Origin: Clostridia bacterium
GTDB lineage: Bacteria > UBA6262 > WVXT01 > JAUXBS01
Assembly (NCBI GenBank): GCA_030619245.1
Contig: JAUXBS010000062.1
Location: 1 to 6,868, forward strand
Length of the DNA stretch: 6,868 nucleotides
Direction of reading: 5' to 3'
The position numbers and the translations under genes are program-made. Numbering within the stretch: position 1 is the stretch's first letter; every line of letters begins with the position of its first letter. A model generated the notes under the pieces. The model was not told the DNA's origin and made no database searches. It was given only the letters and a program-made list of their open reading frames with translations. Below, in pieces: positions 1-6,868 of this stretch.

Positions 1-2
1 AA

Positions 3-428
3 AAAAGATATTACTTGATGAGGGACAATGAAATTGATTTCAGGAAAAATGAATCCAGAAATTACTGCGCATACGGATTCGGTCATGTTGAGGAATGGGG
101 TGTATGGGCTGATTGGTGTGAATCTGTGATTTATTTTTATCTCCCGGAAAAAGGCAGGAAAGAGAGGACAATTGTAATAAATGCGACATCCTTTAAGAAG
201 GAGAGTAACCCGCAAACATTAAGTATATATCTTAACGGTAAGTTTATAATTAAACATGAATTTCAAAACCCATTATGGGAGTGGGAAACCATAGAGAAAA
301 AAATACCCGGAGAATATTTCAACAACAGCGTGGAAAAATTGAAGTTCTATTATGAAAACAGCAAACAGATGAGCCCTATGGATTCAAGAAGTGTAAGGGT
401 TGCATTCAAAAATATAAAAATCCTTTAG
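3..428 (+). CDS. C-terminal part of an unrecognised protein with a carbohydrate-binding-like beta-sandwich domain (5' partial)
   Basis: The frame is open from the first complete codon of the window to the TAG at 426-428, so the gene very probably starts upstream. A TTG at 15 and an ATG at 18 exist, but no Shine-Dalgarno sequence precedes them, so I do not take either as the start. The visible 137 or so residues are rich in aromatic residues and alternate in a beta-strand-like way: a GF..VEEWGVWADW segment near the start, a short LPEKGRK turn, an LSIYLNGK strand, a PLWEWE segment, an IPGEYF turn, and a final RSVRVAFKNIKIL strand. From memory of the family, this layout resembles the C-terminal beta-sandwich of membrane glycosyltransferases and phosphoglycerol-transferase-like surface-polysaccharide enzymes. 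That assignment is tentative. No membrane segment or signal peptide lies in the visible part. It is separated from the tRNA/protease cluster by about 385 bases and is probably unrelated to it. Confidence 0.6.
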   Translation, partial: KRYYLMRDNEIDFRKNESRNYCAYGFGHVEEWGVWADWCESVIYFYLPEKGRKERTIVINATSFKKESNPQTLSIYLNGKFIIKHEFQNPLWEWETIEKKIPGEYFNNSVEKLKFYYENSKQMSPMDSRSVRVAFKNIKIL

Positions 429-457
429 CGGGTAAGGTATGCATAAAGGAGAACAGA

Positions 458-583
458 ATTTTTCTTAGAAAAAATATTCTTGATTATTCGCAGATCATTC
501 ACTGCCTTCCGTGTAAAACTGATACCGGTGTCATGTCCGAAGAAGTGCTTCCTGTACTGGTAAATGAAAAGCTGGTTCCATAA
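458..583 (+). other. Short open frame with Shine-Dalgarno but non-standard start; possible gene fragment
   Basis: A strong ribosome-binding-like sequence, AAAGGAG at 445-451, sits six bases before an ATT codon that opens a 41-codon frame ending in TAA at 581-583. The predicted product has an ordinary-looking composition (LDYSQIIHCLPCKTDTG, then SEEVLPVLVNEKLVP) with two cysteines in an HCLPCK context. I recognise no family. The only in-frame ATG (533) would leave a 16-residue peptide with no ribosome-binding site of its own. The same frame also runs open upstream into the end of the left-edge gene. It could be a degraded remnant, a tiny gene using a rare ATT start, or chance. Chance or a remnant is more likely. 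Confidence 0.2.
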
Positions 584-633
584 TACCAGGTCTTAAATGT
601 AGAGAAATTGGATTATTTTCTGTTTCTTTGATT

Positions 634-670
634 ATTAGGTGGCCAGGGCTCAACTAAGAGGTCACCTAAT
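634..670. repeat. 11-bp inverted repeat with 15-nt loop
   Basis: The left arm ATTAGGTGGCC (634-644) pairs with the right arm GGTCACCTAAT (660-670) over 11 positions with a single G-T wobble, around a 15-base loop. No T-run follows on either strand, so it is not a canonical intrinsic terminator. It could end transcription of the left-edge gene with Rho help, be a repeat-element end, or act as an operator. The pairing is seen directly; its role is unknown. Confidence 0.55.
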
Positions 671-705
671 TGTCAAAAGGGATTTACAAATGCAGGGATG
701 CGCCT

Positions 706-730
706 TATTACTTAATATTACTTGATATTG
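706..730. repeat. 10-bp tandem repeat, about 2.5 copies
   Basis: TATTACTTAA (706-715) is followed directly by TATTACTTGA (716-725) and by a partial third unit, TATTG (726-730). The sequence is AT-rich and could have arisen by slippage. It lies about 50 bases upstream of the tRNA promoter, so an upstream-element or regulator-binding role is possible but unsupported. Confidence 0.4.
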
Positions 731-776
731 TATATAATAAATTTTATTATTCTCTGAATATATTACAAAAATATGC

Positions 777-804
777 TTTACAATTTATAATATATTTGTA
801 TAAT
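777..804 (+). promoter_or_regulatory. Sigma-70-type promoter of the tRNA (and probably tig-clpP-clpX-lon) transcript
   Basis: A -35-like TTTACA (777-782, five of six consensus bases) is separated by 16 bases from a perfect -10 TATAAT (799-804). The surrounding 80 bases are extremely AT-rich, like an UP element. Transcription would begin near 811, only a few bases before the mature 5' end of tRNA-Arg, leaving a very short RNase P leader. A second TATAAT at 786-791 lacks a good -35. No other promoter of this quality appears before tig, so this one may drive the whole cluster. Confidence 0.65.
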
Positions 805-814
805 CTAATATTGT

Positions 815-888
<74 letters not shown>

Positions 889-910
889 TAGCTCGAAAAG
901 ACTTGTATGT

Positions 911-986
911 GCGCCATTAGCTCAATTGGTAGAGCAACTGCCTCTTAAGCAGAAGGTTGTGGGTTCAATTCCCTCATGGCGTACCA
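911..986 (+). tRNA. tRNA-Lys (anticodon CUU)
   Basis: The cloverleaf has an acceptor pairing 911-917 with 976-982, D stem GCTC/GAGC, anticodon loop CTCTTAA with anticodon CTT at 944-946 (decodes AAG), and T loop TTCAATT. The discriminator A983 is followed by CCA (984-986), so the 3' end may be encoded here, unlike in its two neighbours, although a chance match is possible. Three positions do not pair well: G-U at 1-72, A-A at 27-43 (937/953) and U-U at 50-64 (960/974). The gene lies 22 bases after tRNA-Arg. Confidence 0.92.
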
Positions 987-990
987 GAAC

Positions 991-1072
991 GCGAGGGTGG
1001 CGGAACTGGCATACGCGCCAGATTTAGGATCTGGTCCCTGATGGGATGGGGGTTCAAATCCCCCCTCTCGCA
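991..1072 (+). tRNA. tRNA-Leu (anticodon UAG)
   Basis: This is a class II tRNA of 82 bases with a long variable arm (TCCC/GGGA, 1035-1046). The acceptor pairs 991-997 with 1065-1071. The anticodon stem CCAGA/TCTGG encloses loop TTTAGGA with anticodon TAG at 1025-1027, reading CUA and likely other CUN codons. The T stem GGGGG/CCCCC is perfect. CCA is not encoded. It starts four bases after the CCA of tRNA-Lys and ends 30 bases before the tig start codon with no terminator between, so processing at its 3' end would also create the 5' end of a tig mRNA. Confidence 0.95.
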
Positions 1073-1102
1073 TAAATACTAATACAGGAACAGGAGTAAT
1101 TA

Positions 1103-2374
1103 ATGAAAGCACAGATAGTCAGAGAAAAGGATTGTGAGGTTGTTCTTGAAGTTGATATTTCTTCCGATGATATCAGGAAAGAAATGGTTGATGCTGATAA
1201 AAAATTGCAGGGTTCAGTCAGAATCAAGGGTTTCAGAAAGGGAAAGGCTCCTGAAGACATGATAAGGAGCAGGTTTACCGCAGAGCGTGATGAAACAGTT
1301 ATTAGATCGCTGATTCCCGCTGCCGTTGAGAAGGCCCTGGAAGAAAATAATATACAAGCAATTACAACTCCTGAAATAAGTGAGCTTAAGTATGATTTTG
1401 AAAAAAACATATCGGCAAGGTTTAAGGCTTCCGTGGAAATTATGCCCGTTTTTGAACTAAAAAAGTACACCGGTTTTAAAATAAAAAAAGAGGTGAAGAA
1501 AATTACGGTAAAGGACGTTGATGAAGTTATTGAAAAATTGCGCCACCAGAACGCCAACCTTGTTGTTTCAAAAAAAGAAAGCGCGGATAAGGAAAGTTAT
1601 GCTGTGATAGATTACCGGGGCTATCTGGATGGAAAGCCGGCAAAGGGGTTTTCTGCCAGCGGACAGCTTATTGATTTGAATGGCAGTTTTATTTCCGGGG
1701 AATTCACTGAAAAAATAATTGGCATGAAAAGAGGGGAAAAGAGAAAGTTATCGGTTACTCTTGCCGATAATTATATCAGGAAGGATTATGCGGGGAAGAA
1801 GATTGATTTTAACGTTGCTTTAAACGAGTTAAAGGAGAAAGTACTGCCTGCGGTTGACGATGGATTAACCAGGTCAATGGGGTTTAAGTCGCCCGGGGAG
1901 TTAAGGGATAAAGTAGAGAAAAACCTTATCCGGAATGAAGAAGAGAAATATGATGAATCAGTAAGAAATGAAATAATTGACCGCCTGATTGAGTGGAATG
2001 CTTTTACACTGCCAAAGTCAATGGTTGAAAGGGAATACGATTATCTTATTGATTCCCTTAAACAGCAGTATAATAAAAAGAGTTTTAGTGAAAGCGAAGA
2101 GAAGGAGTTAAGGGAAAAGTATTATCCTGTCGCTGAAAGAAGGGTGCGCAGTTCTTTGATATTCAGCAGGGTCATAGAAAAGGAAGGCATCAAGGTTGGA
2201 GAGGAAGACCTGGAAGGTGAGAAGAAAAAAGCAATCGGGGAAGGGCGGTTCAAAGCGGACGAGGTTGAGAAGTTTTTCAGCAAGAATGCAGACGTTGTAA
2301 AAGAACAGGTATTGACGGAAAAGCTGTTTAAGTTTTTTATAGGGAAGGCAAGAATCAAGAAAAAAAATATATAA
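1103..2374 (+). CDS. tig: Trigger factor, ribosome-associated chaperone and peptidyl-prolyl isomerase
   Basis: Trigger factor binds the large ribosomal subunit at the peptide exit and shields nascent chains. The 423-residue product is close to the usual length (432 in E. coli). The N-terminal ribosome-binding domain carries the signature GFRKGKAP at residues 43-50, including the FRK docking tip. A central FKBP-like prolyl-isomerase domain spans roughly residues 150-245 (VIDYRGYLDG at its start, GMKRGEKRKLSVTL in the middle). The rest is the helical, highly charged C-terminal chaperone domain, ending in a lysine-rich tail. The ATG start is supported by AGGAG at 1092-1096, six bases upstream. 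The gene follows tRNA-Leu by 30 bases and precedes clpP by 18, so it is probably co-transcribed with both. No truncation or frameshift is visible. Confidence 0.96.
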   Translation: MKAQIVREKDCEVVLEVDISSDDIRKEMVDADKKLQGSVRIKGFRKGKAPEDMIRSRFTAERDETVIRSLIPAAVEKALEENNIQAITTPEISELKYDFEKNISARFKASVEIMPVFELKKYTGFKIKKEVKKITVKDVDEVIEKLRHQNANLVVSKKESADKESYAVIDYRGYLDGKPAKGFSASGQLIDLNGSFISGEFTEKIIGMKRGEKRKLSVTLADNYIRKDYAGKKIDFNVALNELKEKVLPAVDDGLTRSMGFKSPGELRDKVEKNLIRNEEEKYDESVRNEIIDRLIEWNAFTLPKSMVEREYDYLIDSLKQQYNKKSFSESEEKELREKYYPVAERRVRSSLIFSRVIEKEGIKVGEEDLEGEKKKAIGEGRFKADEVEKFFSKNADVVKEQVLTEKLFKFFIGKARIKKKNI

Positions 2375-2381
2375 TAAACAG

Positions 2382-2386
2382 GGAGG
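2382..2386 (+). promoter_or_regulatory. Ribosome-binding site selecting the TTG start of clpP
   Basis: GGAGG lies six bases before TTG at 2393. The first in-frame ATG (2414) would remove the conserved LIP residues at the N-terminus and has no comparable upstream purine motif, so TTG is the better start. Confidence 0.8.
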
Positions 2387-2392
2387 CAAGAA

Positions 2393-2983
2393 TTGATATC
2401 TCAGTTAATTCCAATGGTAGTGGAGAAAACATCAAGGGGAGAGAGGGCTTATGATATATATTCGCGGCTGTTGAAGGATAGAATAATATTCGTCGGCATG
2501 CCCATAACGGATGACGTTGCAAATGTGTTGATTGCGCAGATGCTGTTTCTGGAGGCGGAGAATCCGGATAAGGAAATTTCCATCTACGTCAACAGCCCCG
2601 GCGGAGTTGTGACTGCAGGGCTGGCGCTTTATGATACGATACAGTATATTAAGCCGGATGTCTCATGTATCTGCATGGGGCAGGCCGCAAGTATGGCGGC
2701 GTTGCTTATTGCGTCGGGAACCAGAAAGAAGCGATTTGCCCTGCCAAATGCCAGGATAATGATACACCAGCCGCTTGGCGGAGTTCAGGGGCAGGCAACG
2801 GACATAGGCATACAGGCAAAGGAAATTATGCGCATGAAGGCCCGTCTGAATAAATTACTCTCAAAACATACCGGCCAGCCGCTTAAAAAAATAGAAGAAG
2901 ACACTGACAGGGATTTCTTTATGACTGCCGAACAGGCAAAAGAGTATGGTTTGATAGATGAGGTAATAGAGAAAAGGAAATAA
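2393..2983 (+). CDS. clpP: ATP-dependent Clp protease proteolytic subunit
   Basis: ClpP is the serine peptidase barrel (two stacked heptameric rings) that degrades proteins unfolded by ClpX or ClpA/C. At 196 residues it is of normal length. The catalytic triad is readable: Ser100 in GQAASMAA, His125 in MIHQPLGG, and Asp174 in DTDRDFF, matching E. coli S97/H122/D171 with a constant offset of three. The oxyanion-side [10 protein letters not shown] motif is at 67-76. The N-terminus begins [11 protein letters not shown], so at most three residues or so precede the position equivalent to the mature E. coli start; there is no long propeptide. Translation starts at TTG, chosen from the Shine-Dalgarno sequence at 2382-2386. 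It sits 18 bases after tig and 4 before clpX, its ATPase partner. Confidence 0.97.
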   Translation: MISQLIPMVVEKTSRGERAYDIYSRLLKDRIIFVGMPITDDVANVLIAQMLFLEAENPDKEISIYVNSPGGVVTAGLALYDTIQYIKPDVSCICMGQAASMAALLIASGTRKKRFALPNARIMIHQPLGGVQGQATDIGIQAKEIMRMKARLNKLLSKHTGQPLKKIEEDTDRDFFMTAEQAKEYGLIDEVIEKRK

Positions 2984-2987
2984 TGAT

Positions 2988-4247
2988 ATGACAGAAATTA
3001 AGAGGCCGAATAATTTTCAATGTGTTTTTTGCGGCAAAAAGAAATACGAGGTAAGAAAACTAATCGGCGGCCAGGGTGTATACATATGTGATGAGTGCAT
3101 AAATATTTCCTACAAACTGCTTAATAAGATTATGGATGAGGAAAGCAGGAGCGGCGTAAAAGCAGTGCCTAAGCCCAGTGAGATTGTAAGGGTGCTGGAT
3201 GAATACGTTATTGGCCAGAATGAAACGAAGAAGGTTCTCGGGGTTGCTGTTTATAACCATTACAAGAGGGTTGGCTTAAACGGCCCCGTTATTAAAGGCA
3301 TGAAAGAAGATATAGATGAGGTTGAAATCCAGAAGTCAAACATTCTTTTAATCGGCCCTACCGGTACAGGCAAGACCCTGCTTGCCCAGACTCTCGCTCA
3401 TTTTATGCATGTCCCGTTTGCTATAGCGGATGCAACAACCCTGACTGAAGCGGGATACGTTGGAGAGGATGTAGAGAATATACTCCTTCGTTTACTGCAG
3501 AGCGCTAATTACAGCAGGGAGAAAACCGAAAGAGGTATTATATATATAGATGAAATTGACAAGATTGCCCGAAAGTCGGAAAATGCTTCAATTACAAGGG
3601 ATGTTTCAGGAGAGGGTGTACAGCAGGCGTTATTGAAAATAATAGAGGGCACCAGGGCAAACGTTCCACCCAGGGGCGGGAGGAAACACCCGCAGCAGAA
3701 TTTCATAGAGATAGATACCAAGAACATACTATTTATTTGCGGCGGCGCTTTTGACGGGCTGGATAAGATTATAGAGGGCAGGGTAAGTGATAAAGGGCTT
3801 GGTTTTACAGCGAATATCAAGAGCAAGAAGGAAAAGAACATTGGAGAGATTTTTAAACTTGTTGAACCTGAAGACCTTTTAAAATACGGCCTTATACCGG
3901 AATTAGTAGGAAGGCTGCCTGTTATTGCTTCACTGCATGACCTTGATGAAGATACCCTGATGAAAATACTTATTAAGCCGAAGAACGCTCTTATCAAGCA
4001 ATATAAGAAATTGTTCTTAATGGAAGGCGTGAAGCTGACCATTAAGGATGATGCCTTGAGGTTGATTGCTCATAAAGCTATCAAGAAGACCAGTGGAGCC
4101 AGGGGGCTAAGGGGAGTCATTGAGAAGACAATGTGTGATATTATGTATGAACTTCCGGACAGGCAGGACCTGGAGGAATGTATAATTGATGCCGATGTAA
4201 TTAAGGGGAAGAAAAAACCAATCCTATTACGCAAGAAAATAGCGTAG
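2988..4247 (+). CDS. clpX: ATP-dependent Clp protease ATP-binding subunit ClpX
   Basis: ClpX is a hexameric AAA+ unfoldase that threads substrates into ClpP. The 419-residue protein has, in order: an N-terminal zinc-binding domain with Cys12, Cys15, Cys34 and Cys37; Walker A GPTGTGKT (123-130); the pore loop GYVG (156-159); Walker B IIYIDE (184-189); the RKH substrate-recruiting loop (232-234); the ClpP-docking tripeptide as LGF (271-273, IGF in E. coli, and followed by Thr rather than Gly); the arginine finger Arg309 in VGRLPV; and sensor 2 in GARGLR (370-375, Arg372). All elements for ATP-driven unfolding are intact. The ATG follows AGGA at 2975-2978 by nine bases. The start is four bases after the clpP stop, which suggests translational coupling and matched synthesis of the two partners. 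Confidence 0.97.
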   Translation: MTEIKRPNNFQCVFCGKKKYEVRKLIGGQGVYICDECINISYKLLNKIMDEESRSGVKAVPKPSEIVRVLDEYVIGQNETKKVLGVAVYNHYKRVGLNGPVIKGMKEDIDEVEIQKSNILLIGPTGTGKTLLAQTLAHFMHVPFAIADATTLTEAGYVGEDVENILLRLLQSANYSREKTERGIIYIDEIDKIARKSENASITRDVSGEGVQQALLKIIEGTRANVPPRGGRKHPQQNFIEIDTKNILFICGGAFDGLDKIIEGRVSDKGLGFTANIKSKKEKNIGEIFKLVEPEDLLKYGLIPELVGRLPVIASLHDLDEDTLMKILIKPKNALIKQYKKLFLMEGVKLTIKDDALRLIAHKAIKKTSGARGLRGVIEKTMCDIMYELPDRQDLEECIIDADVIKGKKKPILLRKKIA

Positions 4248-4290
4248 CGCTGAGCCGCAGGCCCTGAGCGGGCAAGGCGGGTAGAAGGAA
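4248..4290. repeat. GC-rich repeat-like block between clpX and lon
   Basis: Positions 4248-4281 are about 79% G+C, in sharp contrast to the AT-leaning genes on both sides. Two related units, CGCTGAGCCGCAGG (4248-4261) and CCCTGAGCGGGCAAGG (4262-4277), share a CTGAGC core, and GCCC-TGAGC-GGGC (4261-4273) can form a small hairpin. No T-run follows, so it is not a standard terminator. The CCTGAGC...GAAGG arrangement (GAAGG at 4284-4288) recalls small dispersed palindromic repeats seen in many bacterial genomes. That likeness is from memory and cannot be tested here. Confidence 0.4.
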
Positions 4291-4320
4291 TGAGGCAGTT
4301 CAAAAAGAGAGGAAGATTAA

Positions 4321-6735
4321 ATGATATTTTCAAGCAACAAACAGAAAAAGGAAATTGTTATACCTGATATCCTGCCATTACTACCGGTCAGGGACGTGGT
4401 GATATTCCCTTATATGGTGATACCACTTGCAGTCGGCCGTGAAAAGTCAATTAAAGCCCTGGAGGAGGCAATGCTTAAGGAAAGGTTGATATTCCTGGCA
4501 ACTCAAAAGAACATGCAGGTTGAGGCCCCTGATAAAAATGATATTTACAACGTTGGAACAATTGCTGAAGTTTTACAGTTATTGAAGATTCCCGATGGCA
4601 CTATAAAGATACTGGTTGAGGGTTTGAAGAGGGGTGAGATAGCTGAATTTATTAAGGAAGAAAAGATACTGCGCGTAAAAATCAAGCAGGTTATGGAGCA
4701 AACAGTTGTTAACAAAGAAACCGAAGCCCTTATGCGTAGTGTGGTAAATCTTTTTGAGCAGTACGTGAAATTAAACAACCGGATACCGATTGAAACCATA
4801 ACCACGGTAAATAACATTTCAGATCCAAGCAGGATGGCTGATGTTATTGCTTCTCATATTCTGGTAAAGATAAGGCAGGAACAGATAATACTTGAAACAA
4901 TTGATGTTTACAAGAGGTTGGAGGAGATTTCAAAGATATTGTCAGGTGAAATAGAAATACTTTCAATTGAAAAGAAAATACAGGTGCGGGTAAGGGGGCA
5001 GATAGAGAAGACACAGAAGGAATACTACCTGCATGAGCAGATGAAGGCAATAAAGAAAGAATTAAATGAAGCCGATGAAACTTCAAGGGAAGTCAAGGAA
5101 CTAAGGGAAAAGGCCAGGAAAGCAAAGATGTCAAAGGAGGCGAATGAGCAGGCAGAGAAAGAAATTAGCAGGCTTGAAAAGATGACCCCCTATTCACCTG
5201 AAGCTACAGTTATCAGGACTTATCTTGACTGGCTTGTGAAGCTGCCCTGGGCAATAAAAACCGATGACCAGCTTAACATAAAAAGCGCTGAAAAAATCCT
5301 TAATGAAGACCATTACGGGCTTGATAAGGCAAAGTCCAGGATACTGGAGTACCTTTCTGTGTGCAAGCTGGCTAAAAAGATAAAGGGCCCCATCCTTTGT
5401 TTTGCGGGCCCTCCGGGCACAGGCAAGACTTCACTGGGACGTTCGGTAGCGAGGGCTATGGGCCGCAAATTTTCACGTGTTTCCCTTGGCGGGATGCACG
5501 ATGAGGCGGAAATACGCGGGCACAGGAGAACATATATAGGCGCGCTGCCCGGCAGGATAATTCAATCGTTGAACAAGGTAAAATCAAAAAATCCTGTATT
5601 CCTGCTTGACGAAATAGATAAGGTTGGTAAGGATTTCAGGGGAGACCCTTCTGCCGCATTGCTTGAAGTCCTTGACCCTGAGCAGAATAGTACCTTTGCG
5701 GATCACTACCTGGAAGTTGAGTTTGATCTTTCCAATGTCCTGTTTATAACCACCGCAAATACCCTGCAGAACATACACCCGTCATTGTATGACAGGATGG
5801 AAGTAATCAATTTTCCGGGGTATACAAAGGAAGAGAAAATAGAAATTGCAAAGACGTACCTTGTTCAAAAGCAGATAAAGGAAAACGGGCTTAACGAGAG
5901 TGACCTGGAAATTACCGAACAGGGGATTGATTCAATAATCATTGATTATACAAGGGAGGCAGGCGTAAGGAGCCTGGAAAGGGAAATAGGTAATGTGTGC
6001 CGCAAGGTGGCCAGGGAAATTGCCGAGAAAGGCAAATTGAAAACAAAAATAAAGTTAACTCCAAAAAATATTCATAAGTATCTTGGCATCCAAAAGTTCA
6101 TCCATGATGAGAAGAAGAAAAACAAGGTTGGCATTGCAACCGGACTGGCCTGGACTGAGATGGGTGGTGATACTTTATCAATAGAGGTTGCCATAATGAA
6201 CGGAAAGAGCAAACTGACATTAACGGGCAAACTTGGTGATGTCATGCGGGAATCGGCGCAAGCAGCGCTTTCATATATAAGGTCTAACGCAAAGAGTTTA
6301 GGTTTAACAGGCAAGTTTTACGAAAACATGGAAATCCATGTTCATGTTCCCGAAGGCGCTATTCCCAAGGATGGCCCTTCTGCGGGTATTGCCATAGTAA
6401 TGGCGTTGCTTTCAGCGCTGACCGACAGGCCTGTGAAGAAGGATCTTGCAATGACGGGTGAAATAACATTGAGGGGCAGGGTTCTGGCGATAGGAGGCCT
6501 TAAAGAGAAGGTGCTGGCGGCTCACAGGGCAGGGATAAAGACTGTAATCTTTCCTGAAGATAACAAGGTTACACTGGAGGAAATACCAGGAAAAATCAAG
6601 GAGGAATTAAACCTTATCCCGGTAAGTAATATTAAAGATGTTATTAAATTATCACTGGCGGATAAGGCGGGAAAAATAATCAGCAATAAGAAAAAGCAGG
6701 GGGAAACCACGCATCAAAGCTTGCCTTATATGTAG
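4321..6735 (+). CDS. lon: ATP-dependent Lon protease (LonA type)
   Basis: Lon is a soluble homohexameric AAA+ serine protease that degrades misfolded and regulatory proteins. The 804-residue product (E. coli 784) is complete. The N-terminal substrate-binding domain starts at [18 protein letters not shown] and runs to about residue 205. A charged, coiled-coil-prone segment follows at about 210-300. The AAA+ module has Walker A GPPGTGKT (363-370), pore Tyr405 in YIGALPG, Walker B FLLDE (Asp430, Glu431), arginine finger Arg492 in YDRME and sensor-2 Arg550 in AGVRSLE. The C-terminal protease domain carries the Ser-Lys dyad: Ser687 in PKDGPSAG and Lys730 in GGLKEKVL, 43 residues apart as in E. coli. 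AGGA at 4310-4313 supports the ATG. It lies 73 bases after clpX and has no clear promoter or heat-shock operator (no CIRCE-type repeat). The last 15 or so residues form a variable lysine-containing tail. Confidence 0.97.
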   Translation: MIFSSNKQKKEIVIPDILPLLPVRDVVIFPYMVIPLAVGREKSIKALEEAMLKERLIFLATQKNMQVEAPDKNDIYNVGTIAEVLQLLKIPDGTIKILVEGLKRGEIAEFIKEEKILRVKIKQVMEQTVVNKETEALMRSVVNLFEQYVKLNNRIPIETITTVNNISDPSRMADVIASHILVKIRQEQIILETIDVYKRLEEISKILSGEIEILSIEKKIQVRVRGQIEKTQKEYYLHEQMKAIKKELNEADETSREVKELREKARKAKMSKEANEQAEKEISRLEKMTPYSPEATVIRTYLDWLVKLPWAIKTDDQLNIKSAEKILNEDHYGLDKAKSRILEYLSVCKLAKKIKGPILCFAGPPGTGKTSLGRSVARAMGRKFSRVSLGGMHDEAEIRGHRRTYIGALPGRIIQSLNKVKSKNPVFLLDEIDKVGKDFRGDPSAALLEVLDPEQNSTFADHYLEVEFDLSNVLFITTANTLQNIHPSLYDRMEVINFPGYTKEEKIEIAKTYLVQKQIKENGLNESDLEITEQGIDSIIIDYTREAGVRSLEREIGNVCRKVAREIAEKGKLKTKIKLTPKNIHKYLGIQKFIHDEKKKNKVGIATGLAWTEMGGDTLSIEVAIMNGKSKLTLTGKLGDVMRESAQAALSYIRSNAKSLGLTGKFYENMEIHVHVPEGAIPKDGPSAGIAIVMALLSALTDRPVKKDLAMTGEITLRGRVLAIGGLKEKVLAAHRAGIKTVIFPEDNKVTLEEIPGKIKEELNLIPVSNIKDVIKLSLADKAGKIISNKKKQGETTHQSLPYM

Positions 6736-6805
6736 TTCTGTGATAGTTATAATCTTATTTTAATGTAAATAAATCATAACTAAGGATTAATTAGAAAGGA
6801 ATGAA

Positions 6806-6868
6806 ATGAAAAGGTATTTATTAACCCCGGGGCCGACACCGGTACCGGAAAGTGTAAGGCTGGCAGAG
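6806..6868 (+). CDS. Start of a class V (serine-pyruvate/alanine-glyoxylate type) aminotransferase, 3' partial
   Basis: Only 21 codons are inside the window. They begin MKRYLLTPGPTPVPESVRLA, and the LLTPGPTPVP motif is a hallmark of the N-terminus of PLP-dependent class V aminotransferases of the serine-pyruvate/alanine-glyoxylate group. The start is ATG at 6806, with AGGA at 6797-6800 five bases upstream. The ATG at 6801 is out of frame and stops after two codons. In many bacteria such genes neighbour serA and take part in serine or glyoxylate metabolism, but the neighbour is not visible here. The gap of 70 bases after lon is AT-rich and contains a TATAAT (6748-6753) without a good -35, so whether the gene has its own promoter is open. 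The catalytic lysine lies beyond the window. Confidence 0.8.
   Translation, partial: MKRYLLTPGPTPVPESVRLAE

Larger units (their letters stand above)
429..814. other. Gene-poor spacer between the left-edge gene and the tRNA cluster
   Basis: No recognisable gene lies in these roughly 385 bases. The first half has ordinary composition and contains a 41-codon open frame with a ribosome-binding-like site but no standard start codon (458-583), plus a near-perfect 14-bp palindrome at 520-533. The middle carries an 11-bp inverted repeat (634-670). The last 110 bases are extremely AT-rich, begin with a short tandem repeat (706-730), and end in the promoter of the tRNA genes (777-804). No transposase remnant is identifiable. 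Confidence 0.7.

Noticed and set aside
459..474. TTTTTC / GAAAAA hairpin after the left-edge gene as a terminator
   Set aside because: The stem is six mostly A-T pairs with a 3-base loop and no T-run after it, too weak for an intrinsic terminator.
1054..1557. Long minus-strand open frame across the start of tig
   Set aside because: It is antisense to a clearly conserved gene, has no ribosome-binding site, and gives a Ser/Phe-rich sequence typical of a shadow frame.
2414..2416. ATG as an alternative clpP start
   Set aside because: It would delete the conserved N-terminal LIP residues and lacks a Shine-Dalgarno sequence, whereas TTG at 2393 has GGAGG six bases upstream.
3509..4042. 177-codon minus-strand open frame inside clpX
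   Set aside because: It lies entirely within conserved clpX codons, and its Ser/Ile/Phe-rich translation has no family features, so it is a shadow of the sense gene.
4290..4367. 25-codon basic open frame (MRQFKKRGRL...) overlapping the lon start, a possible leader peptide
   Set aside because: The only purine motif, AAGGA, abuts the ATG with no usable spacing, and the frame runs into lon codons. The real Shine-Dalgarno sequence at 4310-4313 serves lon.
6748..6753. TATAAT as the -10 of a promoter for the aminotransferase gene
   Set aside because: No acceptable -35 lies 16-18 bases upstream (a TTGCCT at 6721-6726 is 21 bases away) and there is no extended -10, so it is not supported as a promoter.
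6744..6782. TAGTTAT / ATAACTA inverted repeat after lon as a terminator or operator
   Set aside because: Seven mostly A-T pairs around a 25-base loop in a very AT-rich spacer are easily due to chance, and no T-run follows.

Overview
The window carries a bacterial protein-quality-control cluster, all on the + strand: tRNA-Arg(UCG), tRNA-Lys(CUU) and tRNA-Leu(UAG), then tig (trigger factor), clpP, clpX and lon. It is flanked by the 3' end of an unrelated surface- or sugar-related gene on the left and the first 21 codons of a class V aminotransferase on the right. The order tig-clpP-clpX-lon is common in several bacterial phyla. The AT-rich, purine-heavy coding strand, the mixed ATG/TTG starts, tRNAs mostly without encoded CCA, and the left-edge domain would suit an uncultivated anaerobe-type lineage (Omnitrophota, Desulfobacterota or Nitrospirota-like). 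That placement is a guess; the sequence does not fix the phylum.

Layout. 3-428: C-terminal end of a protein with a beta-sandwich-like domain. 429-814: about 385 bases with no recognisable gene. This gap holds a short open frame behind a good Shine-Dalgarno sequence but without a standard start codon, an 11-bp inverted repeat, a 10-bp tandem repeat, and a very AT-rich stretch ending in a convincing sigma-70-type promoter just before the tRNAs. 815-1072: three tRNA genes. 1103-4247: tig, clpP and clpX, tightly packed (gaps of 18 and 4 bases). 4248-4320: a 73-base gap before lon that starts with a strikingly GC-rich block. 4321-6735: lon. 6736-6805: AT-rich spacer. 6806 onward: start of the aminotransferase.

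How the genes fit together. Trigger factor meets nascent chains at the ribosome exit. ClpX unfolds tagged or misfolded proteins and feeds them to the ClpP barrel. Lon is a self-contained unfoldase and protease. All key catalytic and nucleotide-binding residues are visible in the four proteins, so they look functional. No terminator is visible between the tRNA-Leu gene and tig, or between any of the four protein genes, so one transcript from the promoter at 777-804 could carry tRNAs and chaperone/protease mRNAs together.

Novelty. Most of this window is conserved housekeeping DNA, and I see no undescribed system. The points most worth checking are the GC-rich repeat-like block between clpX and lon, the tRNA-protease co-transcription unit, the mismatches in tRNA-Lys, and the unexplained contents of 429-720. 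No insertion sequence, CRISPR array, prophage gene or attachment site was seen.
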